A stretch of 64,000 bases of DNA. It comes from Corythoichthys intestinalis (taxonomy: Eukaryota > Chordata > Actinopteri > Syngnathiformes > Syngnathidae). Numbering within the stretch: the first letter of the stretch is position 1; every line of letters starts with the position of its first letter. This document shows positions 1 through 11,849 of this stretch, piece by piece. Location: contig NC_080416.1 in the NCBI RefSeq assembly GCF_030265065.1, forward strand, positions 7,501 to 71,500, read 5' to 3'. Both the position numbers and the translations under genes were made by a program. The notes beneath the pieces were generated by a model. The model saw only the letters and a list, made by a program, of their open reading frames with translations. It was not told where the DNA came from and made no database searches.

Positions 1-544
1 TTGACACCACTAATTGAAATGTTAGTTCATTGCGTTTCTTCAATTGTAAGGTTTGTTTTGTTTTTTCACTTATGCTCAACCCACAAGTGTATTTTTTATA
101 GTCGCTTTTTGGTTACGTAACAACTGGCCGAAAGGACTTATGACGTACGTGAGAGTAAAAAGGTGTCCCAATTTGTAGGGCTGACGTTTCAAGCCCTACT
201 CCTTATTGCTTCGTTTGAAGGTCCAAGGGGTGGGGGAAGAAAAAAGAAATGGGATGCGGCCTGTGGTGCATAAGTAATGGCCCCATTTACAAAAAAAAAG
301 GCTAGGCTCGTCTTGGGGGCGGATCCCAGGGTGTCCCAAAATGGGACACCTTTGGGGATGATCAGACTTTCTTCTAGTATTACAATTCCCTCCAGGCTCA
401 CCAAAAGGCAAAACAAAAACACTTTCTACCATGTTGGGAAGCTCACCTGCATGGTACTTTGGGCTGACCAATATGGCAGATAAGGAGTGCAAAAATGAAA
501 TGCACATATAAGTGTCATCAAAATGCTTCTAATTTCAATTTGTT

Positions 545-670
545 CCTTCATTCATTTATTTTTTTATTTAAATCAACCCTGACCCCAAATAAATAAATAA
601 GTGAAGAAATAAATGAAGTGAAATAAATAAAACAGTGAAATAAAATAAATGAAGTGAAAACAAATATTGA
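545..670. repeat. AT-rich low-complexity stretch
   Basis: Runs of 'aaataaataaataagtgaag' type, a degenerate tetranucleotide/pentanucleotide repeat inside minisatellite field 1. There is no coding signal. Confidence 0.7.
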
Positions 671-871
671 AATAGAAGCATTTTAGTGACATTTAATGGG
701 CATTTCATTTTCACTCTTTGTCCTCCATACAACAAAGGCAAACAGCCACTTTCTACCATGCTAGAAAGCTAGCCTGTATGATACTGTCAATTCCCCCAGG
801 CCCACAAATAGGCAAAACCACCACTTACTACCATGCTAGGAAGCTAGCCAGCCTGAGACTTAATTTTAGGC

Positions 872-1084
872 CAGTGGTGGGCAAACTATTTTACAAAGGG
901 GCCACAGTGAGTGCGGGTTTTTGTTGCAACCCATTAAGAGGACATTCTCACCAATCTGCTGTTTAACAAGTGCAATCTGGCGCTTCTCATTTCTACTGAA
1001 ACCTCATGGGTTATACTATCTGTGCTAGTTCAGTGGGAACGAAGACCAGGACCCACTGTGGCCCTTGAGGACCGGTTTGCCCAC
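872..1084. mobile_element. Short non-autonomous hAT-like element (copy 1 of 3)
   Basis: Begins 'cagtggtgggcaaactattt' and ends with the inverse 'ggtttgccca'. It is about 210 bp with no coding capacity. The body ('gcgggtttttgttgcaaccc', 'gaccaggacccactg') matches the elements at 16096-16326 and 17420-17652. The right end is damaged, so the target duplication is unclear here. Family assignment rests on the two better copies. Confidence 0.6.
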
Positions 1085-1430
1085 AAATGGGACAACACCC
1101 ACTTTCGACCATGTTAGGAAGCTAGCCTGCATACTTAAGCCTCAAAAGGCACAAAAAAAAGGCAAAAGCAGGCAGTTTCTACCACGCTACCCAGCATGAC
1201 AGAATTCCCTCTAGGCTGATAAATTTAAAAAAGCAGCCCCTTTCTACCATGCTAGGAAGCCAGCCAGCATGACACCCAATTCCCTCTCTGCTCACAAATG
1301 GCCAAAAACAGCCACTTTCTACCGCACTAGCCAGGATACTTTGAATTTACTTTAGGCTCCAAAATGCAAAAACTGACACTTTCTACCACGCTAGGAAGCC
1401 AGCCAGCATGACACTGAATTCCCTTTAGGC

Positions 1431-1746
1431 CAGGGGTGTCCAAACTTTTTGCGAAGGGTGCCAGATTTGGTGTGGTAAAAATGTGGGGGGGCCGAACTTG
1501 GCTGATGTCCTTTACGTAGAACGGGTAGCCAACGTCGGTCCTTGAGGGCCCCTATCCAGCTTGTTTTTGTGAGGAGCAGCATTTAGTGTGTAAACTACTT
1601 CATATGCTGGTAGCAGGTACTGCTGACCAATTTATTAAGTCTGTGTGCGGGCCAGACGTTATTTATTTTATGACAGAGGCTGGGGGCCGGATGAAATTTG
1701 ACCACGGGCCGCATTTGGCCCCCGGGCTGGACTTTGGACATGTGTG
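1431..1746. mobile_element. Non-autonomous hAT element, deletion derivative
   Basis: Starts 'caggggtgtccaaacttttt' and ends 'ctttggacatgtgtg', flanked by a perfect 8-bp duplication CTTTAGGC (1423-1430 and 1747-1754). An 8-bp duplication and CAG...CTG-like ends are the hAT signature. Its two halves match the ends of the longer inverse-oriented element at 38187-38906, which still carries a BED-finger remnant. This copy is therefore an internal-deletion derivative. Confidence 0.8.
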
Positions 1747-2009
1747 CTTTAGGCTCACAAATGGCCACTTTCTACCATGCTAGCCAGGATACTTTGAATT
1801 CACTTTAGGCTCACAAATGGCCAAAACGGCTACTTTCTACCACGCTAGGAAGCTAGCCAGCATGACACCAAACTCCCTCTATGCTCACAAATGGGCAAAA
1901 ACAGCCACTTTCTACAATGCCAGCTTGATACTTTAATTCCCTTTAGGCTAACAAATGACGAAAACAGCCACTTTCTACCACACTAGGAAGCTAGCCAGCA
2001 TTGCTCACT

Positions 2010-3344
2010 ACTTCAGCCAACAATTGCACACCTACAAATAATGAAGGCATTTTTTAGTCTCCTACATAGTCATTTCTAATCCAAATTCCATCCCCTGCCA
2101 ATTTCCACACGCTGGATCAACTATGTCGCTCGGCTGGCCTGGGAACGCCTTGGAATCCCGCCGGAGGAGCTGGCTGGGGAGAGGGAAGTCTGGGCTTCCC
2201 TGCTAAAACTGCTGCCCCCGCGACCCATCCAACTACTTTTGACTATGCTAGAAAGATAGCAGCCAACGCTCACCCACCTTTTTGCAAATGATGAAATTTT
2301 TACCATCTACACGAGCCGCTCCTACTAATTATATTTTGTAAGCTATAGCAAATCCAACAGTCTTTAGGAACCTCAATATAGAAAAATAATAATTCACCCA
2401 TCACAACCCCCCCCCCCCCCAAAAATGGGAACCATCCCAGTTCAAAAACAGTAATATAGTCAATTGGTATATTTCTTGGAAAATGCCACTTAATAAATTG
2501 CGTTTGGTGCCACCCGCATCCATCTATATTCTCAAACTTAACCCTACCCCAAATGTTGCCGGTTCAAATTTGCCCTATGTGGTGCAAGATGGGCTGTTGC
2601 ATGAGCGGGGCTGATCCCCATAGAAGACTGGGCAACGATTAAGGTCCTGATGCCCTGGACCGCCACACCCGCGTGCTTTGTCCCTGTAAGCGGGACGCAA
2701 GGGGGCCGCATACTTACCGCCTACACAGAACAGGTCGTTTGTTAACACCGCTAGGTTACCCCGACCTGACCGGATAGGCTTGAAGAGCAGGAAGTCTGGC
2801 AGCACATCCCAGGTTTTAAACACAAGTTTAAACATACAATTGGTCACAAAGGTCAAAAAACCAGTTGAGACTCACCTGCAGCTGTTGGCCCTTGGCTTCT
2901 CTCCCACACGACTGAAGGGAGATGAGTCAAGGCAGCTTATATGGTGCCCAGGTGACTGTTGATTGGGTAATTGGCTAATTGGAATCATGTGAGACTTATC
3001 ATGTGACTTGGTGCATTCAGGCAGTGTGGGGAAAACCAGCACTGGGCTAAAAATTGGTCATCTTTACACAGGATACAGATAATTTAACAGACCTAACTTA
3101 GTAATTCTTTTTATCCATTGCATTGCAGGCTTCAGGTGAATTGAGTAGGAAAGCTTTCCACTACCTTCTGACAAGAAAAGACAAGTCGTATTTTTAGACA
3201 TATAATAATACTGTTTGTTCTTTTTCGAACTCTTTACGTGTCTTTTTAATCCAGCTTTATAACCCAAAAGCCAATAATTACATTAGTGGCATGTTTATTT
3301 TCAAACATACATAAATAAATGACTCTTATTAATCTGAAACTTTA
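2010..3344. other. No gene seen
   Basis: Between the two minisatellite fields I see no supported exon, RNA gene or mobile-element end. There is a poly-C run near 2407-2420 and a GC-richer patch at 2570-2780, both without a convincing frame. Confidence 0.5.
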
Positions 3345-4400
3345 CAGACTACGAACATGGCTACCACATCACCTTCTACATTGAAAAAGCTGCAGACTTC
3401 AAACAGTGCTTTAGTTGAGCAACGACAAACATGGTCACCAAAATAACTACAAACATAGTTATCACAATACTTACTACTTTAAAAACTACAAATTTAAGCC
3501 TAACGTGGGCCCAACATGTGCGTCACAAAAAAAGTTAAACAACAACAAACATGTTCACACGGCCACCTTGCTGAAATGAAAAGAACTCCAAACATGTTTA
3601 TATTGAGTTCATTTTGTCTACACTTATATATTAGTTGAAATTTTCTTCTATCCCAGACTAATAAAACTGCAAACATGGCCACCATGCTGATTTTAAAAGA
3701 ACTACAAACATGACCATGATTAAAATGAAATTAAAAGGACTACAAACATGTCCATGATGAAAATTAAAAGACCTACAAACATGGCCACCATACTGACTTT
3801 AAAAGAACTACAAAGATGGCCACCAAGCTGAAATGAAAACTACAAAACATGGCCACCATGCTGATTTTAAAAGAACTACAAAGATGACCATGATTAAAAT
3901 GAAATTAAAAGGACTACAAACATGGCCACTATGCTGATTTTTTTGTTTTTAACTACAAACATGTGCATGATGAAAATGAAATTAAAAGACCTACAAACAT
4001 GGCCACCATGCTGACTTTAAAAGAACTACAAAGATTGCCACCAAGTTGAAATGAAAACTAAAAAACATGGCCACCATGCTGATTTTAAAAGAACTACAAA
4101 CATGGCCACTGTTAATAATTCTTCAAATAGTGTACTAATTTTGCCGTTTAATTCATTTGTTTTCTGTGTAGAGTCGCGCTTTTGTTTTGGAAACGATGCA
4201 CTTACTTCCGGTTTTATGTTTCCTGAATCTTTGGTTGGCTCTTACAAGCAGTGCAGGAATCAATGATGATGTGAGTATGCATTTAGAGTAAATTGTAGGC
4301 GCTGCACATACTTTGTGCACATTCCCCACGAGCCTAAGTGGAGGAATAGTCATAATAAATGTGGTTTAATGTTTGTTTTTGCCAATCGTTTTCACTCGTT

Positions 4401-4427
4401 GCTGTAGGGTTAGGGTTTAGGGTTACC
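4401..4427 (+). repeat. Short interstitial telomere-like repeat
   Basis: About four imperfect TTAGGG units ('tagggttagggtttagggtt') lie next to the left end of the MITE. It is too short to indicate a chromosome end. Confidence 0.6.
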
Positions 4428-4440
4428 TGTCTGTCTCTAA

Positions 4441-4983
4441 TGCTGCATTCCAGAGAAGTGGGAAGTCGGATTTATCCCACTCGGATGGTGCCAGTTCTGA
4501 CCTCAAAGCGTTCCAAGCAAATGTAAACAACAATGACGGCTGATCGCGACGAGGTGTTTTTGATTTTGGCCATCCAAAGACATTGTGACCTCCAGCGAAC
4601 CTGCCTTCCTATAAGCGACCAAATAGTAGAGGAAAAACGACGGCTGCGTTATAGCCCACACTGTAAAGTGCCTTTTTTTAGTTACATCCTTTGCTGATCG
4701 TCAATATAAAAACATAGCACAACAAAGATCATTCACTGTATGAGAAAAAAAATACATGGCGTCTGAAATAAACTTGATTTACTTCATTCTTGTGTTATCA
4801 TTCAATACGTTTTCTTGAGCGCCATTTTGTCCAGTGACGTCAGATTGAAACAACTTGGAAGTCGGGCTAGTTATTTTTTCTCTGACTTCGCGACTTGGAC
4901 CTCCCAGTTAGAGTGGTGTTCCAATTATATTTTCCTAGTCGGTGGTCGGAAAAGTCCGACATCCCACTTTTCTGGAATGCAGC
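4441..4983. mobile_element. MITE with about 30-bp inverted ends (PIF/Harbinger-like)
   Basis: The left end 'tgctgcattccagagaagtg' pairs with the right end 'cacttttctggaatgcagc' as imperfect inverted repeats. TAA lies on the left flank and TTAA on the right, compatible with the 3-bp duplication of Harbinger elements. There is no coding capacity. A related fragment sits in a glmp intron (43590-43755). Confidence 0.55.
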
Positions 4984-5344
4984 TTAACCGTAACCTTGAC
5001 CATGATGAAAATCAAAAGAACTACAAACATGGCCATGATGACAATGAAATTAAAAGACCTACATACATGGCCACCATGCTGATTTTAAAACAACTACAAA
5101 CATGGCCATGATGAAAAAGAAATTTAAAGAAGAACTACAAGCATGGCCACAATGCTGAAATGAAAAGAGCAAACATGGCCACTACGCTGATTTTAAAAAA
5201 AAAAAAAAAAAACAAACATGGCCACCATGCTGAAATTAAAAGAACTACAAACATGGCCACAAGTTGTGCTACACACAAGACCACAAAATGACTACAAAAA
5301 TGCTTTCCTGCATTATCTACAACTTTAAATTAAATCGTTTAGAA

Positions 5345-6565
5345 CAGGGGTGCTCAAAGTTTTTTGCTCCAAGATCTACTTTTAAATGAGACAACCTCCC
5401 GCGATCTACCTTAAGAGCAACATATGACATTATGTTGCTCACAAAAAACACAAATAAATGTACGTTTAAAAAAATATAAATAAAAAATGGACAGTAAATT
5501 ATGTTTGCTCACATAACATAATGAACTCATTCACTCCCAGCCATTTTCACCGGAGCAAGGCCCTTCGCTCCCGGCCATTTTATTCGATTTAGACTGATTT
5601 TGCAAGGCCCACAGAAAATTCTGTTCTATTGCTATATAAACATGGAACCCACCAAAAGTAAGATTAGACTCTCTTCTTTCAGCAGAAAAAAAAAAGTAAG
5701 TTCATATCTTTTTCCATTCTTTAGAAATCAGCATTAGAAAATAGCTTAGTTGGAGCAATTTTCCAATTTCTGATGAAAAAACGGAGAAAATGAGCTTTTT
5801 GTAAACGCAAAAATTTCAAACATAACTTTGACTTTAACACTGCTATTTTTTGCTTCAGTGACATCCCAAACATCTGAATAATGTGTTCCTTTTACAAAAT
5901 AACATGAACAACCAGCCAAATAGAGCTTTTGATAGCAAAGTAACAATTTATTCACACTTACCTAACTGAGAGATGACGTTTGGTGGCTGCGACAGTGGTT
6001 AAACGTTTCCCTCATTGCAGACTGTCTCGTAAAGATGGATTTTTTTGGGGGTCTTTTTTTTTTGTGGTGACCACTGTCTCGTTCGCCTGGGGAACTTATG
6101 TTCCTGGGGGGGAACTGGTTTGGCCATGCGCGTTTCCGTGCAGGACACTCGAGCGTGCGGTGGACCTGAGCAGAGAGCTGCGGAGGGGCTCTGCTAACTT
6201 CCCTAATAAAGTTGTACTGTTTGAATTGGGTTGTGGCGTTTTAACAAATGCGCTACTGCCCTCCAGTGGCCAGTTTTATTGCTTTAAAATTAGTTTTGAG
6301 GCTTGTTTTTTGTTTTGGAGATAGATGGGAAGCTCTTGATGCTTCTTGTACAAAAAAACGCAAAAGACGTATAAATACGTAATTGGGACAGTTAAGCATG
6401 TAAAAATGGAACGTATTCATACGTTTCTGGGAGCAAATGAGTTAACCATGTACATTTAAAAAAAAAAAAAAATTTTTTTTTTTTTTTTTTTTTTGATGCT
6501 GCGAGCTACCCACACTAGCGTTGCGATCGACTGGTCGATCGCGATCGACGTAATGGCCACCCCTG
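5345..6565. mobile_element. Non-autonomous hAT element carrying a nested insert
   Basis: Begins 'caggggtgctcaaagttttt' and ends 'aatggccacccctg', with a perfect 8-bp duplication GTTTAGAA (5337-5344 and 6566-6573). No transposase frame is seen. About 0.9 kb of the interior is a second element (5522-6445). Confidence 0.8.
5522..6445. mobile_element. Nested piggyBac-like non-autonomous element
   Basis: The left end 'tgaactcattcactcccag' and right end 'ctgggagcaaatgagttaa' are inverted copies of each other. The outermost bases are TTAA on the right and a one-base variant (TGAA) on the left, as expected for piggyBac. There is no intact transposase. It lies inside the hAT element at 5345-6565. Confidence 0.6.
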
Positions 6566-6574
6566 GTTTAGAAC

Positions 6575-7690
6575 ATGTCATACTTATCTGTGGTAACGCT
6601 TTAAAATGGTTTAAATCTTACCTAATTCTCGGTAATGATTGGGGAATTTTACTCCTCACAAACTTCTCTGTCTTGCGGGGTACCGGAAGGCTCTATTTTA
6701 GGGCCTGTTCTTTTTACGCTTTTTCTCCTACTTTTAGGATCAATTATGAAAAAACATAATATCGCTTTTCATTTTTATGCTGATGACCTGCAGCTTTATC
6801 TGCCACTGAGACCCAACGAAAAAACTGCTCTCGCTATATTGATGGAGTGCATATCTGATGTGAAGCAGTGGCTTGCACAAAACTTCTTACTTCTTAACGA
6901 GAGCAAAACTGAATTTATTACTTTTGGCACACTTTCTATGATGAATACCCTTGAGCCCAACTCTGGCGCTCCGGCTTACATTTTGAAGAACCGTTAAAAA
7001 TCTCGGAGTGATATTCGATAGCAGGCTAACCTTTGAAAAGCAGATTAGTTCTGTTGTAAGAGCAAGTTTTTTCCAGCTCCGTCTCTTGGCCAAAGTGAAG
7101 CCTTTTCTTAGTCCCCACGACCTTGAAAAAGCAATTCACGCATTTATAAGATCACGGCTGGATTAATGTATTGCATGTTATGTTGGCCTCCCCAAGTCCT
7201 AAATTTCTCGTGACGTGAGCATATTACCCCCGTGCTATCATCACTCCACTGGCTTACAGTCCATTTTAGAATTGATTTCAAAATTTTACTGTTTGTTTTT
7301 AATTCTATTAAAGGCTCCATCTTATTTATCGGAAATTTCAACCTTCTGTAACTCGGACAGGACTCTTCGTTCGACCGGCCAGCTTCTTTTACATGTTCCG
7401 AGGTCGAAACTTAAACAGTGGGGAGACCATTTGCGGTTGCTGCCCCTAGGCTGTGTAATAGCATTCCCCCTGAAATCCGCACCACCACGGATCTAGGTCT
7501 TTTTAAGTCCCGGTTAAAAACACACCTTTTTAGACTCGCCTTTTATACAGATTGGGATAGCCTGGTTTTATTTGCTTTAGGGTTTTTGTCAAGTTCAAAC
7601 TACAATCCTTATGTAGACATTTATAATATTACCAGAATTAAGGAGAGAAGGTACTCAGTTTTTGTTTTCTTGCGCAAGGAGAGCAGGAGG
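6575..7690 (+). mobile_element. LINE fragment, L2-like, 3' part of reverse transcriptase ORF
   Basis: Translation of 6635-6997 shows reverse-transcriptase blocks: 'SCGVPEGSILGPVLFTLF' (motif B region), then 'FHFYADDLQLYLPL' with the YADD catalytic core, and 'WLAQNFLLLNESKTEFITFG'. A later frame (7418-7696) gives the tail typical of L2-type ORF2, 'AAPRLCNSIPPEIRTTTDL' and 'FKSRLKTHLFRLAF'. The element lacks its 5' part (endonuclease and the first RT motifs). The frame shifts several times between about 6650 and 7450, so it is inactive. Confidence 0.8.
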
Positions 7691-7699
7691 GACTAGACA

Positions 7700-8397
7700 G
7701 TCAAATGCTAGAGTACACTATACAGTCACCAAAGTTGCTGTAAACTAAACCCTCCTGCACCCTTTCTTTTTATTTAGGGGTTGGCCCTAGCAACAGATGG
7801 GTGTCTCCCTTAAAGGGAAGGGGGAAGCAAGCTGGAGACACCCCTTGGACTTGTTTGTATGTGTGTGCTGACTACGTGTGTGCATTTAGGATTACGTACA
7901 TGTGTGCTAATACATTTCATGAAGCCTAAGTAAAAATGGCACGTCAACCTTGATTTCTTAAATTTAGCAGACATTCTAATTTGCTAATGTCTGCGGCTTG
8001 TCCTGGAAGATGACCTGTGGAACTCAGACCGGCCTAAACTGGTCTAAAAGGCAAGGCAGCTCCCATCACGAGCCAGACATCTCCGGCACAATCAAACAAA
8101 CACCCCAAAGATCACTTCAAACATTTCCCATTCCAGCAAGCATCAATCATCAATCATGACCATATTGATTATTTCTATATGGCGGAAAACACTCAGGTGA
8201 CTTGAAGTTCCGCTCTGAGACCCCCAATTTGGCCAGATTTCAAAATTGTTCGATATGCATGTGTGATACATCATTGGAAAGCTTAACATCTCAATTTTCT
8301 GGGGGAAGAAAAAATTTGAACAGGAGGGCATTTTGGAAAAAAACATTTTTATAAACAGCAAAACCATAACTGCAGGCAAGAGCACGCGAGAGCAGAA
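7700..8397. other. No gene seen
   Basis: Intergenic sequence between the LINE fragment and the piggyBac element. I recognise no exon, RNA gene or repeat end. Confidence 0.5.
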
Positions 8398-10205
8398 TTA
8401 ACCCTTGAGAGTCGAAGGACGCGCCGGCGCGTCCTCAGCGCACGTCGTCTTTGAAGCGCCCTCACGTTTTAATTACGTCACCCACATGCCGTTGGTTGGT
8501 CTCGTTTTAAAGTGCGGAAGTTGCGGTTTACTCTCGTTATTATTTGAAGTCAATCGACCAACTAAAACGTGAGATATTGTCATTTAAGTTTTATAGTTTT
8601 ATTGTCCTCTCAAAAAAACATTAAAACGCTGCATGGATCATTTGTTTATGTCTATATTTCCATCATTTCTTGTCCTTTTTCAAAACGGAAGCTCCATGAA
8701 AAAAACACAAATCAAACGAACCCTTTCGAAGTCACAGTGGAAGCACAAAATGCGTTTTTTTTTTTTTTTTAATAAATATAACTGCCGTGTGAAGTTCCAC
8801 CGAACGAGAGGGAGAAGTGTTCTGAAGCAGCGAGATGGCCGTTTGGATCGAGCAGCGACTTTGTGTGACTTTGAGAATGAACGGAAAACTAAATTTAGCG
8901 CAAGCAATTGTGCTTTTTGATCAACTTGAGGAAGAGGATGGTCCAAATTCGTCATCATCGTCTTCTTCGGAAGAGTCCTCGAGTGAAGATAGTGACGGAT
9001 TTGAACACGTGTGTGACGCCATCGACGAGCAGAGGTAAGCAAACTCACTTTTTTTTTATTTTTTTTTTTTTAATGCTGAAAAAGTTTCTTTTGAAAGTTT
9101 CTTTTGATATTGCAAGACAAAGTTAATTCTGATGCAATATAAGTGTGTTTTTGTGTATATAATAATAAAATGTGCATATCAGATCAAAGTCGTACGTGCA
9201 CTGTGTGTATCCAAGGCAGGAATTTATAATTGTGGTGATCTTTCTATATGCAGATTAGGGATGTAGCAACTATTCAGCTATGGTATTCTTTCTATTGTCA
9301 TACATATAGATTTCCATTATTATTTATTGCTGTAAATATTTTTATTTTATTCTTTATTATTTTCATAAATACTGACTTTTTTTCATGTACATTTATAGTG
9401 ACAATGAAAGTAAAGTGAAATGAAAATGGAAGGGTGGAAAGAGGACCGACACCCCATGGAAGTGTGGGCTGTGTGATGTCGCCCTGTGTCGAATTCCAGG
9501 ACGAAACTGCTTTTCGGAATGGCATGCCTGAAAAAATTTTAACTTGTTTATTGTAAATATTTTTGAAAATGCTTCCCCCCCCCCCCCCCCCCCCCAATGT
9601 TATATATATATATTTTTTGTCCCACAATCAGTCTTCTCAATTTGTGTATATAAATGTGTGTTCAAGAAGCTTGATTGTGTGTACATAGTTTTCATCAGGT
9701 GATGGGCCGCAATACCTAAACTCATAAAGAGATGGCCTGTGTTAGATGGTATATATTTTTTCACTGTTCGGTCTGCTGTATATAACATGTTTTGACTAGA
9801 GCGTGTATAAAGGCAAAAAACGCCTATGGCTATACCTGTTGTTTATGTTGAATTGTCAAATATAAGACTATTTATTCTAAATTTTTTTGGTTGAATGTTC
9901 ATCCTAACATGTTGAATAAATATTACAAAGTTTCAAAACGGTTCGTTACGCATGTTTGGTTGTCAATTGGACATCAATATTAAAAATTTTGACAAAATGA
10001 ATTTGGAATTTTTGGTTTTCTTGGGCCCAAAATGATGATTTATAATTGGTCGGTGAAGGAAACAACAGTTTGGACATGAAGTTCAAGGTGTCACAAAAAA
10101 AGGGACCAAAGCAGGCCATCGTAAACAATTCTTTCTTTGAAATATAAAGGCAACTTGAAAGGCATGCAAAATCAGAAAAAATAGGCCCAGACCTTAAAGG
10201 GTTAA
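8398..10205. mobile_element. piggyBac element, internally reduced
   Basis: Both ends are TTAA followed by the inverted terminal 'CCCTT': 8398-8401 then 'cccttgagagtcgaagg', and 'cttaaagggttaa' ending at 10205. TTAA target duplication plus CCC-type ends define piggyBac. Near the left end, 8835-9036 could encode an acidic Ser-rich peptide (DQLEEEDG, then a run of Ser and Glu) like the N-terminus of piggyBac transposases, ending at a possible splice donor. No catalytic domain follows. A 20-base poly-C lies at about 9575-9595. It is probably a non-autonomous or decayed copy. Confidence 0.75.
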
Positions 10206-10980
10206 AGATGCCACGATTTTAACGACACATTATCGCGAATTTACCTTGTTTCGATCCAAAAACTCCATGTAGCATGTATAACTGAGTGTCAAGACACAGC
10301 TGTGAATGGCCACAGCCAGATTTTTGGGGGATTTTATGGGTGAAACCTGGTGATATAACAAGGATAGCGATGCAGAAATCGCAGACAACAAGGAGTGGTT
10401 GAGATTTTCTTTTTCAAATAGTTACCCTTTTAAATGTTATTTTTCAAATTTTCTTTGTTTGGATCGATAATTTATCATCTAATATATCGGGGAAAATGCG
10501 ACAGTAACAAAAAAAAATACAATTAAGCGAGAGTTATGAGGTAGATATCTGTGACTTTTTTACAGACGCCAAATTTTTCATTGTGACGTAATTTGTTTCA
10601 AAGTTTGAAATATGCGAGTGAATAATTTTTTTAAAGTCGTTTTCTTTTTTTAAACTAAATATTAGACATCAATTAATGATTCTAAGCTAAAAATGACAGA
10701 CATTTTGAATAATAAATATAATTACTTACCTTCTTTTTATGGCTAGGTTGAAACAAAAACGGTTGCGCGACGTCTGTAAACGGGCGTTTCCAGGGTAAAA
10801 CGGGCAAATTAAAAATAGTTCGGGGGCTTAATGAGCCATGAATCTGCTATGGCAGCATATAGACATATTGTTCTATCAAACACAACAGTTGTTTTGGCTT
10901 AAAATACAATAGTTTCTCTGCAAGAGGAGTGCAAGAGCAGAAACTGCTTTTTCAGTCTTGTCTGTGTTTTCCGCCATATG
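10206..10980 (+). repeat. Unclassified dispersed repeat, copy 1
   Basis: Nearly collinear with 32925-33838. Shared blocks include 'actgagtgtcaagacacagc', 'gttgcgcgacgtctgtaaac' and 'cagcatatagacatattgtt'. No open frame and no terminal repeats are recognised. Copy 2 is interrupted by a hAT element, so this copy serves as its empty site. Confidence 0.7.
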
Positions 10981-11083
10981 CTGATATAAAGATTAAATGA
11001 ACTGAGATTAAATTATATTGGTGAGCACAAGCCATTATTCAATAAACCCTTGATAATTATCTCAACTGTTTTTAATGTTTTTA

Positions 11084-11690
11084 GATTTTATCGGTTTTAT
11101 TGTTTTATTTGCTGGACTTCTATCGCGATGAGCTGTTTTTGTTTCATTTCTTTCTTTTCTTAAAGTCATTGTGTAATATTTTCCTGCCTTTGAGTCATGT
11201 TTTGTTGAAAAGCACTTTGAGGACCTTTCAGTTTTTTGTAAAGGGTGTTGGAGGCAGTCTTTCAGATCCTCCGCATGTTCGTTTTCAAGTCAGGTGAGAG
11301 GGCTAGACTGGATTGCAAAGTAAAAGACTGACTGGAGGCAAGAGATCATTACTGCGCAGTTTTTAATTTCAGAAATTTCTGGGTGCATTCAATGACATAA
11401 CAAAGCTGTATAAAGAAAATGCACGCCGAACAGAGGGCTCGACGTTGCTTATATACTGTACTTAAAAGGAGGCGTGTCTGTTTGGTGATTAATTGATCAT
11501 GCAAAATAGGTCATGAGCCTTGCTGGTTGGCAGTTAAAAGTCCATGATTATCTGAGGCAAAACTATCAGCAGTTTCAGTGAAAAACAACTGGTCATGCTT
11601 GCATGCATATCAGAAGATTGCATTAGGCGAGATGTATACTGACTTCAATGGCTATATAAATAAATTTGATTGATTGATTGATTGATAAAT
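11084..11690 (+). repeat. LINE 3'-end remnant with (TGAT)n tail
   Basis: The segment 'ttgttgaaaagcactttgag' at about 11205, and then 'ctatataaataaatttgatt' followed by GATT tandem units at 11650-11686, resemble the 3' end and microsatellite tail of L2-type fish LINEs. About 400 bp of other sequence separates the two parts. No coding part remains. Confidence 0.45.
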
Positions 11691-11849
11691 AACTAATAAA
11701 TGTCTAATAATTGACATTAAATGTGGACACCAAATGACATGATAGCCTTAAAAACTACAATTTTACTCCCAAACAATATCAAGTTTTACCTTGAAAAACC
11801 GGAAAACGTTTACAAACATGGACAACGTTACATTACTTTACCTCAACAT

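Larger units (their letters stand above)
419..2005. repeat. Minisatellite field 1 (about 70-bp unit)
   Basis: Degenerate tandem copies of a unit built around 'ctttctaccatgctaggaag', followed by a variable 'ccagcatgacactgaattcc' and 'ttaggctcacaaatgg' part. About 15 copies are recognisable, and copy length varies through internal deletions. Two hAT elements (872-1084 and 1431-1746) have inserted into the array, and a third, AT-rich stretch interrupts it near 545-700. No reading frame is maintained across units, so it is non-coding. Confidence 0.8.
3345..5265. repeat. Minisatellite field 2 (about 36-bp unit)
   Basis: Many degenerate copies of 'aactacaaacatggccacca' followed by 'tgctgattttaaaag' or a 'tgatgaaaatgaaattaaaag' variant. 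At least 25 units can be counted. A MITE (4441-4983) splits the array. The units contain ATG in a near-Kozak setting, but the frame is not kept, so I read it as non-coding. Confidence 0.85.

Noticed and set aside
4401-4427. Chromosome-end telomere or fusion point
   Set aside because: Only about four imperfect TTAGGG units; similar fragments occur at about 32978 and 59604. Too short to mean anything.
3345-5265. Coding tandem repeat (ATG-rich units)
   Set aside because: Unit lengths are not multiples of three and frames break between units.
11224-11640. Possible solo LTR between the two LINE-tail pieces
   Set aside because: I could not find matching inverted tips or a target duplication, so no retroviral-type element is claimed.
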